From Enterobacter ludwigii (lineage in GTDB: Bacteria; Pseudomonadota; Gammaproteobacteria; Enterobacterales; Enterobacteriaceae), in NCBI RefSeq assembly GCF_001750725.1, contig NZ_CP017279.1, forward strand, positions 620,001 to 684,000: a DNA stretch of 64,000 nucleotides. Reading direction: 5' to 3'. This document shows positions 40,751 to 51,508 of the stretch, piece by piece. Position numbers and translations under genes: made by a program. Positions within the stretch are counted from its first letter, which is position 1; each line of letters starts with the position of its first letter. Below the pieces are notes generated by a model that was not told where the DNA came from, searched no databases, and saw nothing but the letters and a program-made list of their open reading frames with translations.

Positions 40751-41671
40751 ATGCTGAATTATGTTTGTAAACGCCTGTTGGGGCTTATCCCGACGCTGCT
40801 GATTGTGGCGGTGCTGGTGTTTTTGTTTGTTCATATGCTGCCGGGCGATCCGGCACGTCTGGTTGCAGGGTCAGATGCGGATGCAACGGTTATCGCGCTG
40901 GTGCGAAAACAACTGGGCCTCGACCAGCCTTTGTATATGCAGTTTCTCCACTATATTGGCAACGTTCTGCAGGGTGACTTTGGCACTTCTATGGTGTCAC
41001 GTCGTCCGGTGTCGGAAGAGATTGCCAGCCGCTTTATGCCCACGTTCTGGTTAACCATTGCCAGCATGAGCTGGGCGGTGCTGTTTGGTCTTGGCGCAGG
41101 AATTGTCGCTGCCGTCTGGCGCAACCGCTGGCCGGATAAGCTGGGTATGGCTCTGGCCGTCACGGGCATTTCCTTCCCGGCATTTGCACTGGGGATGCTG
41201 CTGATGCAGATATTCTCCGTGGAGCTGGGCTGGCTGCCGACGGTCGGGGCCGACACCTGGAAACACTACATTCTGCCCTCGATGACGCTGGGCGCGGCTG
41301 TTGCTGCCGTAATGGCCCGCTTTACCCGCGCCTCGTTCGTTGACGTGTTGAGCGAAGATTATATTCGCACCGCCCGGGCGAAAGGGGTCAGCGAGAAATG
41401 GGTCATCCTCAAACACGGCTTTCGTAACGCGATGATCCCGGTGGTGACGATGATGGGGCTCCAGTTTGGTTTTCTGCTGGGCGGCTCGATTGTGGTAGAG
41501 AAAGTCTTTAACTGGCCGGGGCTGGGACGTCTTTTGGTGGATTCAGTCGAAATGCGTGATTACCCGGTTATTCAGGCCGAAGTCCTGCTTTTCTCACTGG
41601 AATTTATTCTTATCAACTTAGTGGTGGATGTGCTCTACGCCGCCATTAACCCGGCCATCAGGTATAAGTAA
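40751..41671 (+). CDS. gsiC: Glutathione ABC transporter permease GsiC
   Basis: 306-residue inner-membrane permease of the DppB type with six helices. Conserved N-terminal [17 protein letters not shown] and the EAA-like loop [31 protein letters not shown] at 40751 gives the E. coli length. The 45-nt gap after gsiB contains a stem-loop (arms CCC-GCAGGC and GCCTG-GGG), possibly stabilising the gsiB end. Confidence 0.96.
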   Translation: MLNYVCKRLLGLIPTLLIVAVLVFLFVHMLPGDPARLVAGSDADATVIALVRKQLGLDQPLYMQFLHYIGNVLQGDFGTSMVSRRPVSEEIASRFMPTFWLTIASMSWAVLFGLGAGIVAAVWRNRWPDKLGMALAVTGISFPAFALGMLLMQIFSVELGWLPTVGADTWKHYILPSMTLGAAVAAVMARFTRASFVDVLSEDYIRTARAKGVSEKWVILKHGFRNAMIPVVTMMGLQFGFLLGGSIVVEKVFNWPGLGRLLVDSVEMRDYPVIQAEVLLFSLEFILINLVVDVLYAAINPAIRYK

Positions 41672-41672
41672 A

Positions 41673-42584
41673 ATGCGATTGTTGAACTGGCGTCGTCAGA
41701 CCATGTTAAACGCTATGCCGGGGCTAAAGCCGGACCATATCCGCACGCCGTGGTCTGAATTCTGGCGGCGTTTTCGCCGTCAGCCGGTCGCCATGACGGC
41801 GGGGCTGTTTGTCCTGCTGCTGATTGTGGTGGCGGTCATTGCGCCGTGGGTAGCACCGTTTGATGCGGAAAACTATTTTGATTACGACCGTCTCAATGAT
41901 GGACCGTCGATGCTGCACTGGTTCGGCGTGGACTCGCTTGGGCGCGACATCTTCAGCCGCGTGCTGGTGGGGGCGCAGATCTCTCTCGCCGCCGGGGTTT
42001 TTGCGGTACTGATTGGCGCGGCAATCGGCACCGTGCTGGGTCTGGTCGCCGGATATTACGAAGGCTGGTGGGACCGCATTATCATGCGTATCTGCGACGT
42101 GTTGTTTGCCTTCCCGGGCATTCTGCTGGCGATTGCGGTAGTGGCGATAATGGGCAGCGGTATGGCTAACGTCATTATTGCGGTTGCGGTCTTCTCAATA
42201 CCGGCGTTTGCGCGTCTGGTACGAGGCAACACGCTGGTGCTCAAACAGCAAACCTTTATTGAGTCTGCGCGCAGCATGGGGGCCAGCGATGCCACTATCC
42301 TGTTCAGCCATATTCTGCCGGGGACGGTGTCGTCTATCGTGGTCTATTTTACCATGCGTATCGGCGTGTCGATTATCTCGGCGGCCAGCCTGTCGTTTCT
42401 GGGGCTGGGTGCGCAACCGCCTACACCGGAGTGGGGCGCGATGCTGAATGAAGCAAGAGCGGACATGGTCATTGCACCGCACGTGGCCATCTTCCCGAGC
42501 CTGGCCATTTTCCTGACCGTGCTGGCGTTTAACCTGCTGGGTGACGGGTTACGTGACGCGCTGGATCCGAGGATTAAGGGGTAG
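41673..42584 (+). CDS. gsiD: Glutathione ABC transporter permease GsiD
   Basis: 303-residue permease of the DppC type. N-terminal extension, six helices, and the EAA loop [23 protein letters not shown]. One base separates its ATG from the gsiC stop. Last gene of iaaA-gsiABCD. In E. coli K-12 yliE and yliF follow; here rimO follows directly. Confidence 0.96.
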   Translation: MRLLNWRRQTMLNAMPGLKPDHIRTPWSEFWRRFRRQPVAMTAGLFVLLLIVVAVIAPWVAPFDAENYFDYDRLNDGPSMLHWFGVDSLGRDIFSRVLVGAQISLAAGVFAVLIGAAIGTVLGLVAGYYEGWWDRIIMRICDVLFAFPGILLAIAVVAIMGSGMANVIIAVAVFSIPAFARLVRGNTLVLKQQTFIESARSMGASDATILFSHILPGTVSSIVVYFTMRIGVSIISAASLSFLGLGAQPPTPEWGAMLNEARADMVIAPHVAIFPSLAIFLTVLAFNLLGDGLRDALDPRIKG

Positions 42585-42591
42585 GATGGAA

Positions 42592-42614
42592 ACCCTCTCC
42601 CGGCGGGAGAGGGT
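42592..42614. repeat. CCCTCTCC-family palindrome, perfect copy
   Basis: ACCCTCTCCCG, one base, CGGGAGAGGGT: 11-bp arms, between the convergent 3' ends of gsiD and rimO. No U-run. Best copy in the window. Confidence 0.85.
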
Positions 42615-42635
42615 GAAGGGAAGGGTAAAACGCCG

Positions 42636-43961
42636 TTAAACCCGGCTTCCCCACAAATCATACTCGTCGGCGTTTTCAACTTTCACGCGGACAATATCGC
42701 CCGGCTTAACGCTGGTTTCGCCGTTCAGGTAGACCACGCCGTCGATTTCAGGGGCATCCGCCATGCTGCGGCCAATTGCGCCTTCTTCGTCCACTTCATC
42801 GATGATGACCAGAATTTCGCGGCCCACTTTTTCCTGCAGACGTTCAGCAGAGATCTGCTGTTGCAGCTGCATGAAGCGGTTCCAGCGCTCTTCTTTCACC
42901 TCTTCCGGAACCTGATCCGCCAGTTCGTTGGCGGTCGCGCCTTCGACCGGGCTGTATTTGAAGCAGCCTACGCGGTCCAGACGTGCTTCTTTCAGGAAGT
43001 CGAGCAGCATCTGGAAATCTTCTTCGGTTTCGCCCGGGAAGCCCACGATGAAGGTGGAACGCAGGGTCAGGTCCGGGCAGATTTCACGCCACTGTTTGAT
43101 GCGTGCCAGCTGGCGATCGACGGAGCCAGGACGCTTCATCAGCTTCAGAATACGCGGGCTGGCGTGCTGCAGCGGGATATCCAGATACGGAAGAATTTTC
43201 CCTTCTGCCATCAGCGGGATGACATCGTCAACGTGCGGATACGGGTAGACGTAATGCAGACGTGTCCAGATACCCAGTTTGGCAAGCTGTTCGCACAGGC
43301 CAACCATGCTGGTTTTCACCGGCTCACCGTTGTGGAAACCAGAGCGATGCTTCACGTCGACGCCATAGGCCGAGGTATCCTGGGAAATGACCAGCAGCTC
43401 TTTAACGCCTGCGTCTGCCAGACGTTTGGCTTCTGCCAGCACTTCACCAATCGGACGGCTGACCAAATCGCCACGCATGGACGGGATAATGCAGAAGGTG
43501 CAGCGATGGTTGCAGCCTTCGGAAATTTTCAGGTACGCATAGTGACGCGGGGTCAGCTTCACGCCCTGTTCTGGCACCAGGCTCAGGAACGGATTGTGCT
43601 TAGGTTTAGGGACATAGTGATGAACATGCTCCAGTACCTGCTCGTAACTGTGCGGGCCGGTGATCTCCAGCACTTTCGGGTGCACTTCGCGGATCTGGTC
43701 CACTTTCGCGCCCAGACAGCCGGTCACAATCACTTTGCCGTTTTCCGTCAGGGCTTCACCGATGGCTTCCAGTGACTCCTGAACCGCGCTGTCGATAAAC
43801 CCGCAGGTGTTAACGATCACCATGTCGGCGTTGTCGTAGCTTGGCACCACGTCATAGCCCTCGGTGCGCAGTTCGGTCAGGATGCGTTCAGAATCCACCA
43901 GGTTTTTTGGGCAGCCCAGGGAGACGAAGCCGATTTTAGGCTGGTGCGTAACATTGCTCAT
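42636..43961 (-). CDS. rimO: Ribosomal protein S12 methylthiotransferase RimO
   Basis: 441-residue radical-SAM enzyme that adds a methylthio group to Asp89 of S12. N-terminal UPF0004 domain with cluster ligands C17, C53 and C82; radical-SAM motif C150-x3-C154-x2-C157 in [11 protein letters not shown]-terminal TRAM domain with EYDLWGSRV. Monocistronic. Confidence 0.97.
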   Translation of the reverse strand: MSNVTHQPKIGFVSLGCPKNLVDSERILTELRTEGYDVVPSYDNADMVIVNTCGFIDSAVQESLEAIGEALTENGKVIVTGCLGAKVDQIREVHPKVLEITGPHSYEQVLEHVHHYVPKPKHNPFLSLVPEQGVKLTPRHYAYLKISEGCNHRCTFCIIPSMRGDLVSRPIGEVLAEAKRLADAGVKELLVISQDTSAYGVDVKHRSGFHNGEPVKTSMVGLCEQLAKLGIWTRLHYVYPYPHVDDVIPLMAEGKILPYLDIPLQHASPRILKLMKRPGSVDRQLARIKQWREICPDLTLRSTFIVGFPGETEEDFQMLLDFLKEARLDRVGCFKYSPVEGATANELADQVPEEVKEERWNRFMQLQQQISAERLQEKVGREILVIIDEVDEEGAIGRSMADAPEIDGVVYLNGETSVKPGDIVRVKVENADEYDLWGSRV

Positions 43962-44177
43962 AGGTTAAAAATTCATCAATTATGGAGTTATCAGGGCGGG
44001 ATTTTACAGCGTTCCGCGGGGGATTTATACACTCTTTGCGAGGCGGATGACCGGCGAGAAGGTTGTAACATTGTAAATAATGTTAATCAGTTAAGAATTA
44101 TTGATCTCAGGCATTAAACTGTACAAAAAATAACCTTATTCTGAATGTGCACAATGGCTGACAGAGGAGGAAAGAGC

Positions 44178-44561
44178 ATGTCCGTTGACAGACTGAAACG
44201 CGATCTGCTTAACAAGCTGATCAATGCCCGAATCGACCTTGCCGCGTACCTGCAGTTGAGGAAGGCAAAAGGGTATATGTCAGTCAGCGAAAGCGAACAT
44301 CTGCGTGATAATCTCTTTGAACTTTGCAACTTCATGCGTGAAAAAGCACCCGTCCTGAAAGCGGAATACGCCGAAAGCGAACTCGTTGCGCTGCGTCGCG
44401 CCGCCGAGGTGCTCTCCATTGCAGGGGTATGTTTGATGAACGGACGCCACGACTGCCCGAATTTTATCGCTGTTAACGCGGAGAAGCTTGAAAACTGCCT
44501 GACCACGCTCTCTCTATGCATCATGTGTCTGAACAAGCACGAGACGCTTGAACAACACTGA
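44178..44561 (+). CDS. bssR: Biofilm regulator BssR (YliH)
   Basis: 127-residue helical protein. The block LRKAKGYMSVSESEHLRDN is nearly identical to E. coli BssR, while the middle diverges. E. coli BssR affects biofilm formation through cAMP/indole signalling; its biochemical activity is unknown. ATG at 44178 follows AGGAGGAAAG; an in-frame start 11 codons upstream is less likely. Several Cys near the C-terminus (LSLCIMCL). Own terminator. Confidence 0.9.
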   Translation: MSVDRLKRDLLNKLINARIDLAAYLQLRKAKGYMSVSESEHLRDNLFELCNFMREKAPVLKAEYAESELVALRRAAEVLSIAGVCLMNGRHDCPNFIAVNAEKLENCLTTLSLCIMCLNKHETLEQH

Positions 44562-44565
44562 CACC

Positions 44566-44585
44566 GGGGGAGGCAACTCCCCCTT
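44566..44585 (+). terminator. Terminator-like hairpin after bssR
   Basis: GGGGGAG-GCAA-CTCCCCC, a 7-bp GC stem with a GNRA-type tetraloop, five bases after the bssR stop. The following TTCTGATT is a poor U-tract. Confidence 0.6.
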
Positions 44586-44667
44586 CTGATTAAGCTTTTG
44601 TAAAAGTGATAACGTGCCCGGACCCAGTGGCTAACCTTTATGCCATAAACCGATAAAGGAGCGCGTT

Positions 44668-45786
44668 ATGCATCGATCTTCGCTGATTTTCCTGCCTGCG
44701 TTGTTTTTCCCGTTTTCTCTCCTCGCCGCCCCTGACGCGGTAAAAGTCGACGTTGTGCAAAACCGGCTCGATCATCCCTGGTCGATGGCGTTCCTGCCGG
44801 ACAATAAAGGGCTGCTGGTGACCCTTAAGGGAGGCCAGTTAAAGCACTGGCAGGCCGGAAAAGGGCTTTCCGACCCGATCGTCGGCGTACCCAAGGTCTG
44901 GGCAAACGGCCAGGGCGGGTTGCTGGACGTGGCACTCGCCCCGGATTTTGAAAAATCGCGCCGCGTCTGGCTGAGCTATGCCGAGGCGGGGAATGACGGC
45001 AAAGCGGGAACGGCGGTTGGCTATGGCCGCTTAAGCGATGATCTCTCCCGAATTGAAGGTTTCCAGGTGGTCTTCCGTCAGATGCCGAAACTGTCCACCG
45101 GTAACCATTTCGGTGGTCGACTGGTCTTCGACGGTAAAGGCCATCTGTTTATTGGTCTGGGCGAGAACAACCAGCGTCCGACGGCGCAGGATCTGGATAA
45201 ACTGCAGGGCAAAGTTGTGCGCCTGACGGAGGACGGCAAAGTGCCTGCCGATAATCCGTTTGTGAACACTCCCGGCGCACGGCCCGAAATCTGGTCTTAC
45301 GGCATTCGTAATCCGCAGGGGATGGCGATGAACCCCTGGAGCGACACGCTATGGCTTAACGAGCACGGTCCACGCGGCGGGGATGAAATCAATATCCCGG
45401 AGAAAGGCAAAAACTACGGCTGGCCGCTGGCGACGCACGGTATCAACTACAGCGGTCTGAAGATCCCGGAAGCCCAGGGCGAGCACGTCGAGGGAACGGA
45501 AAAGCCGCTGTTTGTCTGGAAAGTGTCCCCCGCCGTGAGCGGGATGGCGTTTTACAACAGTGACGTATTCCCGCAGTGGAAAAACACGCTGTTTGTCGGG
45601 GCGCTGAAGGAGAAAGACGTTATCGTGCTGAACGTGGAGGGCAACACGGTTACCGAGAAGGGGCGAATTTTAGGTGACAGAGACCAGCGCATTCGCGATG
45701 TACGGGTGGGGCCGGATGGGTATCTGTATGTCCTGACCGATGAGACGGACGGGCAACTGTTGAAAGTCAGCCCGTCCGGATCGTAA
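44668..45786 (+). CDS. yliI: PQQ-dependent aldose sugar dehydrogenase YliI
   Basis: 372-residue soluble periplasmic beta-propeller of the GDH-B/HIP-like family. Signal peptide MHRSSLIFLPALFFPFSLLAA. Conserved HPWSMAFLPD, TGNHFGGRLVFDGKGHL, YGIRNPQGMA and NEHGPRGGDEIN. E. coli YliI oxidises aldoses with added PQQ; no PQQ synthesis genes are in this window. AGGAG precedes the ATG. The stop abuts the convergent gstB stop. Confidence 0.95.
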   Translation: MHRSSLIFLPALFFPFSLLAAPDAVKVDVVQNRLDHPWSMAFLPDNKGLLVTLKGGQLKHWQAGKGLSDPIVGVPKVWANGQGGLLDVALAPDFEKSRRVWLSYAEAGNDGKAGTAVGYGRLSDDLSRIEGFQVVFRQMPKLSTGNHFGGRLVFDGKGHLFIGLGENNQRPTAQDLDKLQGKVVRLTEDGKVPADNPFVNTPGARPEIWSYGIRNPQGMAMNPWSDTLWLNEHGPRGGDEINIPEKGKNYGWPLATHGINYSGLKIPEAQGEHVEGTEKPLFVWKVSPAVSGMAFYNSDVFPQWKNTLFVGALKEKDVIVLNVEGNTVTEKGRILGDRDQRIRDVRVGPDGYLYVLTDETDGQLLKVSPSGS

Positions 45787-46413
45787 TCAGGTCACCGGGA
45801 TCATCACCACGTGACGGTATGCCGGGCGCTCGCTCAGTTGCGTCAGCCAGCGCGCAAGGTGCGGGCGCGGCGTCCAGGTAACGTCAATGTTGGTCAGGTT
45901 CCAGATGAAGGGCGCAACGGCAATATCGCCTACGCCGAAGCGTTCGCCTGAGAACCACGGATGCTTCGCCAGTTCGTCGTCCATCATCGCAAACAGGTTT
46001 TCACAGGTGTCCTGGGCTGCATGAATGGCAGGATAGTCGCGGTCAGCTTCGGGGGTTCTGACAAGCCCCATCAGGATCACACGGTGTGCGGGGGAGAGCG
46101 TCTGGTTTGCCCAGTCCATCCACTTTTCACCCTGAGCGCGTTGGGCCGGACTGTCCACCCACAGGCGGCTCTGACCATACTGTGCCGCGAGGTAACGCAC
46201 GATGGTGTTGGACTCCCACAGCGTCACGTCGGTCTCTTCGTCGCGCAGCAAGGGCACCAGACCGTTTGGGTTCATGGCCAGATAGTCGGCATCTTTATTT
46301 ACCCCAAACTGCAAACCTGCCATCACCTGCTTAAACGGTAAATCCAGCTCCTCCAGCGTCCAGAGGACTTTCTTAACGTTGGTTGAATTGTTCCTGCCCC
46401 ACAGCGTAATCAT
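45787..46413 (-). CDS. gstB: Glutathione S-transferase GstB (YliJ)
   Basis: 208-residue GST. N-terminal thioredoxin-like domain [20 protein letters not shown] with the SNTIVRYLA glutathione-binding block, then a helical C-terminal domain. E. coli GstB conjugates bromoacetate and iodoacetamide. ATG at 46413 follows GGGAG and fits the family N-terminus; the longer frame upstream is not used. Confidence 0.95.
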   Translation of the reverse strand: MITLWGRNNSTNVKKVLWTLEELDLPFKQVMAGLQFGVNKDADYLAMNPNGLVPLLRDEETDVTLWESNTIVRYLAAQYGQSRLWVDSPAQRAQGEKWMDWANQTLSPAHRVILMGLVRTPEADRDYPAIHAAQDTCENLFAMMDDELAKHPWFSGERFGVGDIAVAPFIWNLTNIDVTWTPRPHLARWLTQLSERPAYRHVVMIPVT

Positions 46414-46669
46414 AGAAACTCCCGAAATAGTCAAACAACCTGAGATGTGAATCAACGCCAGCGATTTGCCATGGTGAGATAAACCTAACAATTACGCAAC
46501 AGAAGACAAAAAAATCGCCTGAATCAAAGCGTATCTGAATGTTATTGCATAAACTTTAATAACTTTACCTTGGTTAGGTTTCTTTAACCGTTTTAGTGCG
46601 CTATTACTCATCGCTTCTTGCGACACGGTGATGTGACGTAATTTTTGAATGGACACTCGGGTGGCATTT

Positions 46670-47875
46670 ATGACGCGAAAAATGACTTCTCTGCGCAGCC
46701 TGGCGGCAGGCTCTGCGCTCCTTTTCCTGTTTGTACCAACTCTCTACGCAGCGGAACAGGCTGCGCCCGAAGCGCCGCCTGTGGATGCGCGCGCCTGGAT
46801 CCTGATGGATTATTCCAGTGGTAAAGTGCTGGCGGAAGGCAATGCGGATGAGAAACTTGACCCGGCAAGCCTGACGAAAATCATGACCAGCTATGTGGTG
46901 GGTCAGGCGCTGAAAGCGGGCAAAATCAAGCTTGACGATATGGTCACCATCGGGAAGGACGCCTGGGCGACCGGCAACCCGGCGCTGCGTGGGTCATCGG
47001 TGATGTTCCTCAAACCCGGCGATCAGGTGTCAGTGTCTGATTTGAATAAAGGGGTCATTATCCAGTCCGGTAACGATGCCTGTATTGCGCTGGCCGATTA
47101 CGTTGCGGGCAGCCAGGACTCCTTTATTGGCCTGATGAATGGCTACGCGCAAAAACTGGGCCTGACCAATACCACCTTTAAAACCGTGCACGGTCTTGAT
47201 GCGCCGGGTCAGTTCAGTACCGCGCGCGACATGGCGCTGTTAGGCAAAGCGTTGATCCACGACGTGCCGGATGAATATGCCATCCACAAAGAAAAAGAGT
47301 TTACCTTCAACAAAATCCGCCAGCCGAACCGTAACCGTCTGCTATGGAGCAGTAACGTCAACGTCGACGGTATGAAGACCGGCACCACGGCCGGCGCGGG
47401 TTATAACCTGGTCGCTTCCGCAACTCAGGGCGATATGCGCCTGATCTCGGTTGTGCTGGGCACCAAAACCGACCGCATTCGTTTTAATGAATCAGAAAAA
47501 TTGCTGACCTGGGGTTTCCGCTTCTATGAAACCGTCACGCCCATTAAACCGGATGCCACGTTCATCAGCCAGCGCGTCTGGTTTGGTGACAAGAGTGAAG
47601 TGAACCTGGGGGCGGGTGAAGGCGGGTCGGTGACCATTCCCCGTGGTCAGCTGAAAAACCTGAAAGCCAGCTACACCCTGACCGACAGCCAGCTCACCGC
47701 GCCGCTGAAAAAAGGCCAGGTGGTCGGGACGATTGATTTCCAGCTTAATGGCAAATCGATTGAACAGCGTCCGCTGATTGTGATGGAAGCGGTAGAAGAG
47801 GGCGGTTTCTTTAGCCGGATGTGGGACTTCGTCATGATGAAATTCCACGGATGGTTTGGCAGCTGGTTCAGTTAA
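46670..47875 (+). CDS. dacC: D-alanyl-D-alanine carboxypeptidase PBP6 (DacC)
   Basis: 401-residue low-molecular-weight penicillin-binding protein that trims pentapeptides. Signal peptide ending LYAAEQ; active-site motifs S67-L-T-K70, S133-G-N and K236-T-G; C-terminal beta domain and an amphipathic membrane anchor ([13 protein letters not shown]). Start [10 protein letters not shown] chosen by alignment to E. coli; an ATG seven codons upstream lies in the same frame. Confidence 0.96.
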   Translation: MTRKMTSLRSLAAGSALLFLFVPTLYAAEQAAPEAPPVDARAWILMDYSSGKVLAEGNADEKLDPASLTKIMTSYVVGQALKAGKIKLDDMVTIGKDAWATGNPALRGSSVMFLKPGDQVSVSDLNKGVIIQSGNDACIALADYVAGSQDSFIGLMNGYAQKLGLTNTTFKTVHGLDAPGQFSTARDMALLGKALIHDVPDEYAIHKEKEFTFNKIRQPNRNRLLWSSNVNVDGMKTGTTAGAGYNLVASATQGDMRLISVVLGTKTDRIRFNESEKLLTWGFRFYETVTPIKPDATFISQRVWFGDKSEVNLGAGEGGSVTIPRGQLKNLKASYTLTDSQLTAPLKKGQVVGTIDFQLNGKSIEQRPLIVMEAVEEGGFFSRMWDFVMMKFHGWFGSWFS

Positions 47876-47884
47876 GCCTCCATT

Positions 47885-47909
47885 GTCGGGTGGCATCGCG
47901 CCACCCGGC
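47885..47909. repeat. REP-like palindrome between dacC and deoR
   Basis: GTCGGGTGGC, short loop, GCCACCCGGC between convergent dacC and deoR. One G-T pair. May end or protect both messages. Confidence 0.65.
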
Positions 47910-47927
47910 ATGACCTCTGCACCTGAC

Positions 47928-48686
47928 TCAGTACATCAACTTCACCTGCTGCGCTTTCGCGTAGGCCACGGTCTCTTCATCCGGACGGCAATCGCTGACG
48001 ATGGCGTCAAAGCGCGACAGCTCACCCATTCTTGCCGGACGAACCTTGCCAAACTTGCTGTGATCGACCACCAGCACATGGTACTGCGCGGCGCTTAATG
48101 CCCAGTGCTTGACCGGCAACTCTTCCAGGTTAAAGCAGGTTGCTCCCTGACGGACAGTGACCCCCGCTGCGGAATAAAACGCGATATCCGGACATACGTT
48201 GCTGAGCGTATCCTGCAGATTCAGCGGCTTAAAGATGGCATTGCTGGCGTGAAACTCACCGCCACAGAGGATCACCCGGCACTCGGGTTTCTCCTGCAGT
48301 GCCAGAAAGGTATTCAGCGAGTAACACACCGCCGTAAACGGGATGCTGCTGTCGATCGCTTCGATTATCCACGGCGTGGTGGTGCCGCAGTCAAAAAACA
48401 GCGTCTGATGCGGCTGCACCAGCGAGGCCGCAAGCCGGGCGGCTTTGCGTTTCTCTTCCACCAGGCGCGTTTTTTGGTCGCTGATCAAATAATGGCTGGC
48501 GCTACGCGGCTCAAGCACAATGTACCCGCCCAGCAGCACGACAGGCGCGCTCTCGCTGTTCAGATCCCGGCGAATGGTCATCTCAGAGACCCCGAGGATA
48601 CTGGCGGCTTCCTTAAGATGAAGCTTATCACTGCGCTTCAGCGCCTGTATCAGCTGAGCAATGCGGTCATCGCGACGTGTTTCCAT
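47928..48686 (-). CDS. deoR: Deoxyribonucleoside regulator DeoR
   Basis: 252-residue founding member of the DeoR family. N-terminal HTH LHLKEAASILGVSEMTIRRDL, then a sugar-isomerase-like effector domain with LFFDCGTTT and VLVVDHSKFG. It represses deoCABD and nupG and is released by deoxyribose 5-phosphate. Monocistronic, with the upstream ybjG terminator only about 20 nt from its start codon. Confidence 0.97.
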   Translation of the reverse strand: METRRDDRIAQLIQALKRSDKLHLKEAASILGVSEMTIRRDLNSESAPVVLLGGYIVLEPRSASHYLISDQKTRLVEEKRKAARLAASLVQPHQTLFFDCGTTTPWIIEAIDSSIPFTAVCYSLNTFLALQEKPECRVILCGGEFHASNAIFKPLNLQDTLSNVCPDIAFYSAAGVTVRQGATCFNLEELPVKHWALSAAQYHVLVVDHSKFGKVRPARMGELSRFDAIVSDCRPDEETVAYAKAQQVKLMY

Positions 48687-48698
48687 AGTTCCTCGGGA

Positions 48699-48732
48699 TA
48701 AAAAAGTGAACCCCCGCAGGGCGGGGGGTTCA
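48699..48732 (-). terminator. Terminator of the PAP2-ybjG operon
   Basis: TGAACCCCC/GGGGGTTCA, 9-bp stem, followed on the minus strand by C and six Ts. It ends just before deoR, isolating it. Confidence 0.9.
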
Positions 48733-48754
48733 AGTGTAACCTGTCAGACCGGGG

Positions 48755-49363
48755 TTAGTCACGTATCCAGCCTTTGCGGATCGGGATAGCAAAAAGGGTG
48801 CGATACAGATAAGACAGGCCGCGGTAGAGCGCTTCACCGAAGAGATTCCACAGGATCGCTGCGCTGACGCAGCCGATGAGACCGACCAGCAACCCCCCCA
48901 CCATATCCATCGGCCAGTGGACGCCGAGATAAACGCGAGACCAGGCGATAGCCCCTGCCACCACCATCAGCACCACACCCGACCACAGACGATGCCAGAA
49001 CAGGAAGGCCAGCGCGAAGGTAAAGATAACCGTCCCGTGATCGCTTGGGAACGAGTCATCCGGAGCATGGTGCAGGAAGGTATACCCCGCGTGGTCGACG
49101 AAGGGGCGGTCGTGCGGGAACGTCAGGCCCAGAATGTAGCTGACCAGCACGCTGATCCCGAGGGCCATCGCCATCTTAATTACCAGCTGGCGCTGCGCCT
49201 TCACCTGGCTTCTCGGTCCCCACAGCCAGAGGATCGCCGCCAGTACCGGCACGATACTGATCAGATCTTTTGCCAGGAAGGTGGCGAAATCAATCATCCA
49301 CTCTGGCGAGGCCGGAGTGGCGTTGATGAGATAAAACAGCTGGTAATTCAAATTCTCTAACAT
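48755..49363 (-). CDS. ybjG: Undecaprenyl-diphosphatase YbjG
   Basis: 202-residue PAP2-type membrane phosphatase that recycles undecaprenyl pyrophosphate. Family motifs are all visible: DRPF (C1), FPSDHGTVIF (C2) and SRVYLGVHWPMD (C3). ATG at 49363 gives the E. coli start MLENLN. Second gene of an operon with another PAP2 phosphatase, separated by 7 nt, below a PmrA-type box. Confidence 0.95.
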   Translation of the reverse strand: MLENLNYQLFYLINATPASPEWMIDFATFLAKDLISIVPVLAAILWLWGPRSQVKAQRQLVIKMAMALGISVLVSYILGLTFPHDRPFVDHAGYTFLHHAPDDSFPSDHGTVIFTFALAFLFWHRLWSGVVLMVVAGAIAWSRVYLGVHWPMDMVGGLLVGLIGCVSAAILWNLFGEALYRGLSYLYRTLFAIPIRKGWIRD

Positions 49364-49370
49364 AGCGTTG

Positions 49371-50099
49371 TCACTCTTTAGCAAACCAGGTGGAGACCAG
49401 ACCGTAGACCACCAACTGGGAAAACCAGACCCACCACCCAGCCCACAGGTTGTGAGAGAAAAAATGCGCCCCGCGCATGACCTGGCCGTAACCCATCGCC
49501 AGACCTAAAACGACGCCCAGCACGACGAAGCACCAGGCAAGACGCGGACGCTCGCGCCAGAAGGCAAAGAACAGTCCCATCACCATAAAGCCGCTGGAGG
49601 CATGACCGCCGGGGAAACAGCGCCCCGGACCGCTGTCAGCGGGAGCGGCACTGAACAGCGGATAAGAAACGGCCCTACCGCCATACTCCACCAGATCCCA
49701 CGGGCAGCTGTGATGGCTTATGCTTTTCAGTACGCCAACCACCAGCGCGCCAAGCCCCATCAGCAGCGCGGCCGTGACCAGTCTCGCATTGCGCCTGAAC
49801 GCGCCATAAATGAGCGCAACAGCACCTGCGGCGATGGCGATGTACTTCGCCAGTCGATGGTTCAGCAGGTCCAGCAGGTGGTCTTGCTGCAGTGGAAAAC
49901 GGTGAGCAGCCGCGTCATACCATAAACCGGTGATCCATCTGTCGAGCGTTTCATCGCGGGATAGCCAGGTAAACAGCACGGCAAGGGCTATCAGTATTAA
50001 AAGCTGATAACCATAAAAGCGGGGTGGTAGACGGTAAAGTCGTTTTGTCTTATTTGTCTGTAAGTTAGACAATTCTGAACGGCTGGAAGTGGGTGCCAT
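49371..50099 (-). CDS. PAP2-superfamily membrane phosphatase
   Basis: 242-residue membrane protein with about six helices. Motif C2 is PGGHASSGF and C3 is RGAHFFSHNLWAGW; motif C1 is atypical (KSISHHSCPWDL, with Cys-Pro in place of Arg-Pro). This variant occurs in lipid phosphatases often found near lipid A modification genes, but the substrate here is unknown. It is first in an operon with ybjG and is not next to ybjG in E. coli K-12. The N-terminal ~30 residues are polar and basic. Confidence 0.85.
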   Translation of the reverse strand: MAPTSSRSELSNLQTNKTKRLYRLPPRFYGYQLLILIALAVLFTWLSRDETLDRWITGLWYDAAAHRFPLQQDHLLDLLNHRLAKYIAIAAGAVALIYGAFRRNARLVTAALLMGLGALVVGVLKSISHHSCPWDLVEYGGRAVSYPLFSAAPADSGPGRCFPGGHASSGFMVMGLFFAFWRERPRLAWCFVVLGVVLGLAMGYGQVMRGAHFFSHNLWAGWWVWFSQLVVYGLVSTWFAKE

Positions 50100-50145
50100 A
50101 ATCCGGAGTCGTTGACGAGAAATGGGGCTATCATAAATCTGTCAA

Positions 50146-50162
50146 CTTAAGGAAACCTTAAA
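50146..50162. promoter_or_regulatory. PmrA (BasR) box upstream of PAP2-ybjG
   Basis: On the minus strand TTTAAGGTTTCCTTAAG, a direct repeat of YTTAAG units 11 bp apart, matches the PmrA box CTTAAGGTTNNCTTAAG with one mismatch. A possible -10, TATGAT, is at 50135-50130. ybjG is a known PmrA target in Salmonella and E. coli. Predicts induction by Fe(III), low pH or low Mg. Confidence 0.8.
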
Positions 50163-50267
50163 CAAAGACGATATGTGCTTTATTTCTGTTTCTTCTGGAT
50201 AAATCACTATCTCGGGCCAGGGCATTTCATTACACTCGTCGCGATTTTGTCACGATAAAGAGATTGC

Positions 50268-51500
50268 ATGTTAAACCGTTCTTCTTCTGGTTCACGTCTG
50301 GGTCGTCAGGCGTTGCTTTTCCCCTTATGTCTGGTGCTCTACGAATTCTCTACTTACATCGGCAACGATATGATCCAGCCCGGCATGCTGGCCGTTGTCG
50401 AACAGTACAACGCAGGGATCGAATGGGTACCGACCTCCATGACTGCCTATCTGGCTGGCGGCATGTTTTTGCAGTGGCTGTTAGGGCCGCTGTCGGATCG
50501 TATTGGCCGTCGTCCGGTGATGCTGACGGGCGTGGTGTGGTTTATCGTGACCTGCCTCGCCACGCTGCTGGCGCAAAATATTGAGCAATTTACCCTGCTG
50601 CGCTTCCTGCAGGGGGTGAGCCTCTGCTTTATCGGTGCTGTCGGGTATGCCGCCATCCAGGAGTCGTTTGAGGAAGCGGTGTGTATCAAGATTACCGCGC
50701 TAATGGCGAACGTGGCGCTGATCGCGCCCCTGCTGGGGCCGCTGGTGGGCGCTGCCTGGGTACACGTTGCGCCGTGGGAAGGGATGTTCGTGCTGTTTGC
50801 CGTGCTGGCCGCCGTCGCTTTCTTTGGCCTGCAGCGCGCGATGCCGGAAACCGCTACCCGTCTGGGTGAGAAACTGTCGCTAAAAGAGCTGGGCCGGGAT
50901 TACAAAGAAGTGCTGAAGAACGGCCGCTTTGTGGCGGGCGCGCTGGCGACGGGGTTTGTTAGCCTGCCTCTGCTGGCGTGGATTGCCCAGTCGCCGGTCA
51001 TTATCATCAGCGGCGAGCAGCTCAGCAGCTATGAGTATGGCCTGCTGCAGGTGCCGATTTTTGGCGCGCTGATTATCGGTAACCTGGTGCTGGCGCGTCT
51101 CACATCCCGCCGTACGGTACGTGCCTTGATCATTATGGGCGGCTGGCCCATCGCTGCCGGGCTGGTTCTGGCGGCGGTCGCGACAGTGGTGTCGTCCCAT
51201 GCGTATCTGTGGATGACCGCAGGATTAAGCGTTTACGCGTTCGGTATCGGTGTGGCGAATGCCGGACTGGTGCGCCTGACCCTGTTTGCCAGCGAGATGA
51301 GCAAAGGCACGGTGTCAGCGGCGATGGGCATGTTGCAAATGCTGATTTTCACCGTCGGTATCGAGGTGAGCAAACACGCCTACGCATTTGGCGGCAACGG
51401 TCTGTTCAGCCTGTTTAATCTGGCTAACGGCGTGCTGTGGGTTGGGCTTATCGTGGTGTTCCTGAAGGATAAACGCGTCGGGAATGCTTTACAGCCGTAA
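50268..51500 (+). CDS. mdfA: Multidrug efflux pump MdfA (Cmr)
   Basis: 410-residue, 12-helix MFS drug/proton antiporter. The functional acidic residues Glu26 and Asp34 in helix 1 ([14 protein letters not shown]) and Arg112 (LRFLQG) are conserved; motif A is [11 protein letters not shown]. Exports chloramphenicol, cationic dyes and others. It is a normal core gene, not an acquired resistance gene. Confidence 0.97.
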   Translation: MLNRSSSGSRLGRQALLFPLCLVLYEFSTYIGNDMIQPGMLAVVEQYNAGIEWVPTSMTAYLAGGMFLQWLLGPLSDRIGRRPVMLTGVVWFIVTCLATLLAQNIEQFTLLRFLQGVSLCFIGAVGYAAIQESFEEAVCIKITALMANVALIAPLLGPLVGAAWVHVAPWEGMFVLFAVLAAVAFFGLQRAMPETATRLGEKLSLKELGRDYKEVLKNGRFVAGALATGFVSLPLLAWIAQSPVIIISGEQLSSYEYGLLQVPIFGALIIGNLVLARLTSRRTVRALIIMGGWPIAAGLVLAAVATVVSSHAYLWMTAGLSVYAFGIGVANAGLVRLTLFASEMSKGTVSAAMGMLQMLIFTVGIEVSKHAYAFGGNGLFSLFNLANGVLWVGLIVVFLKDKRVGNALQP

Positions 51501-51508
51501 GCTGTTTT

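Noticed and set aside
42861..43775. 304-codon plus-strand open frame opposite rimO
   Set aside because: Antisense to a well-conserved radical-SAM gene; no independent evidence.
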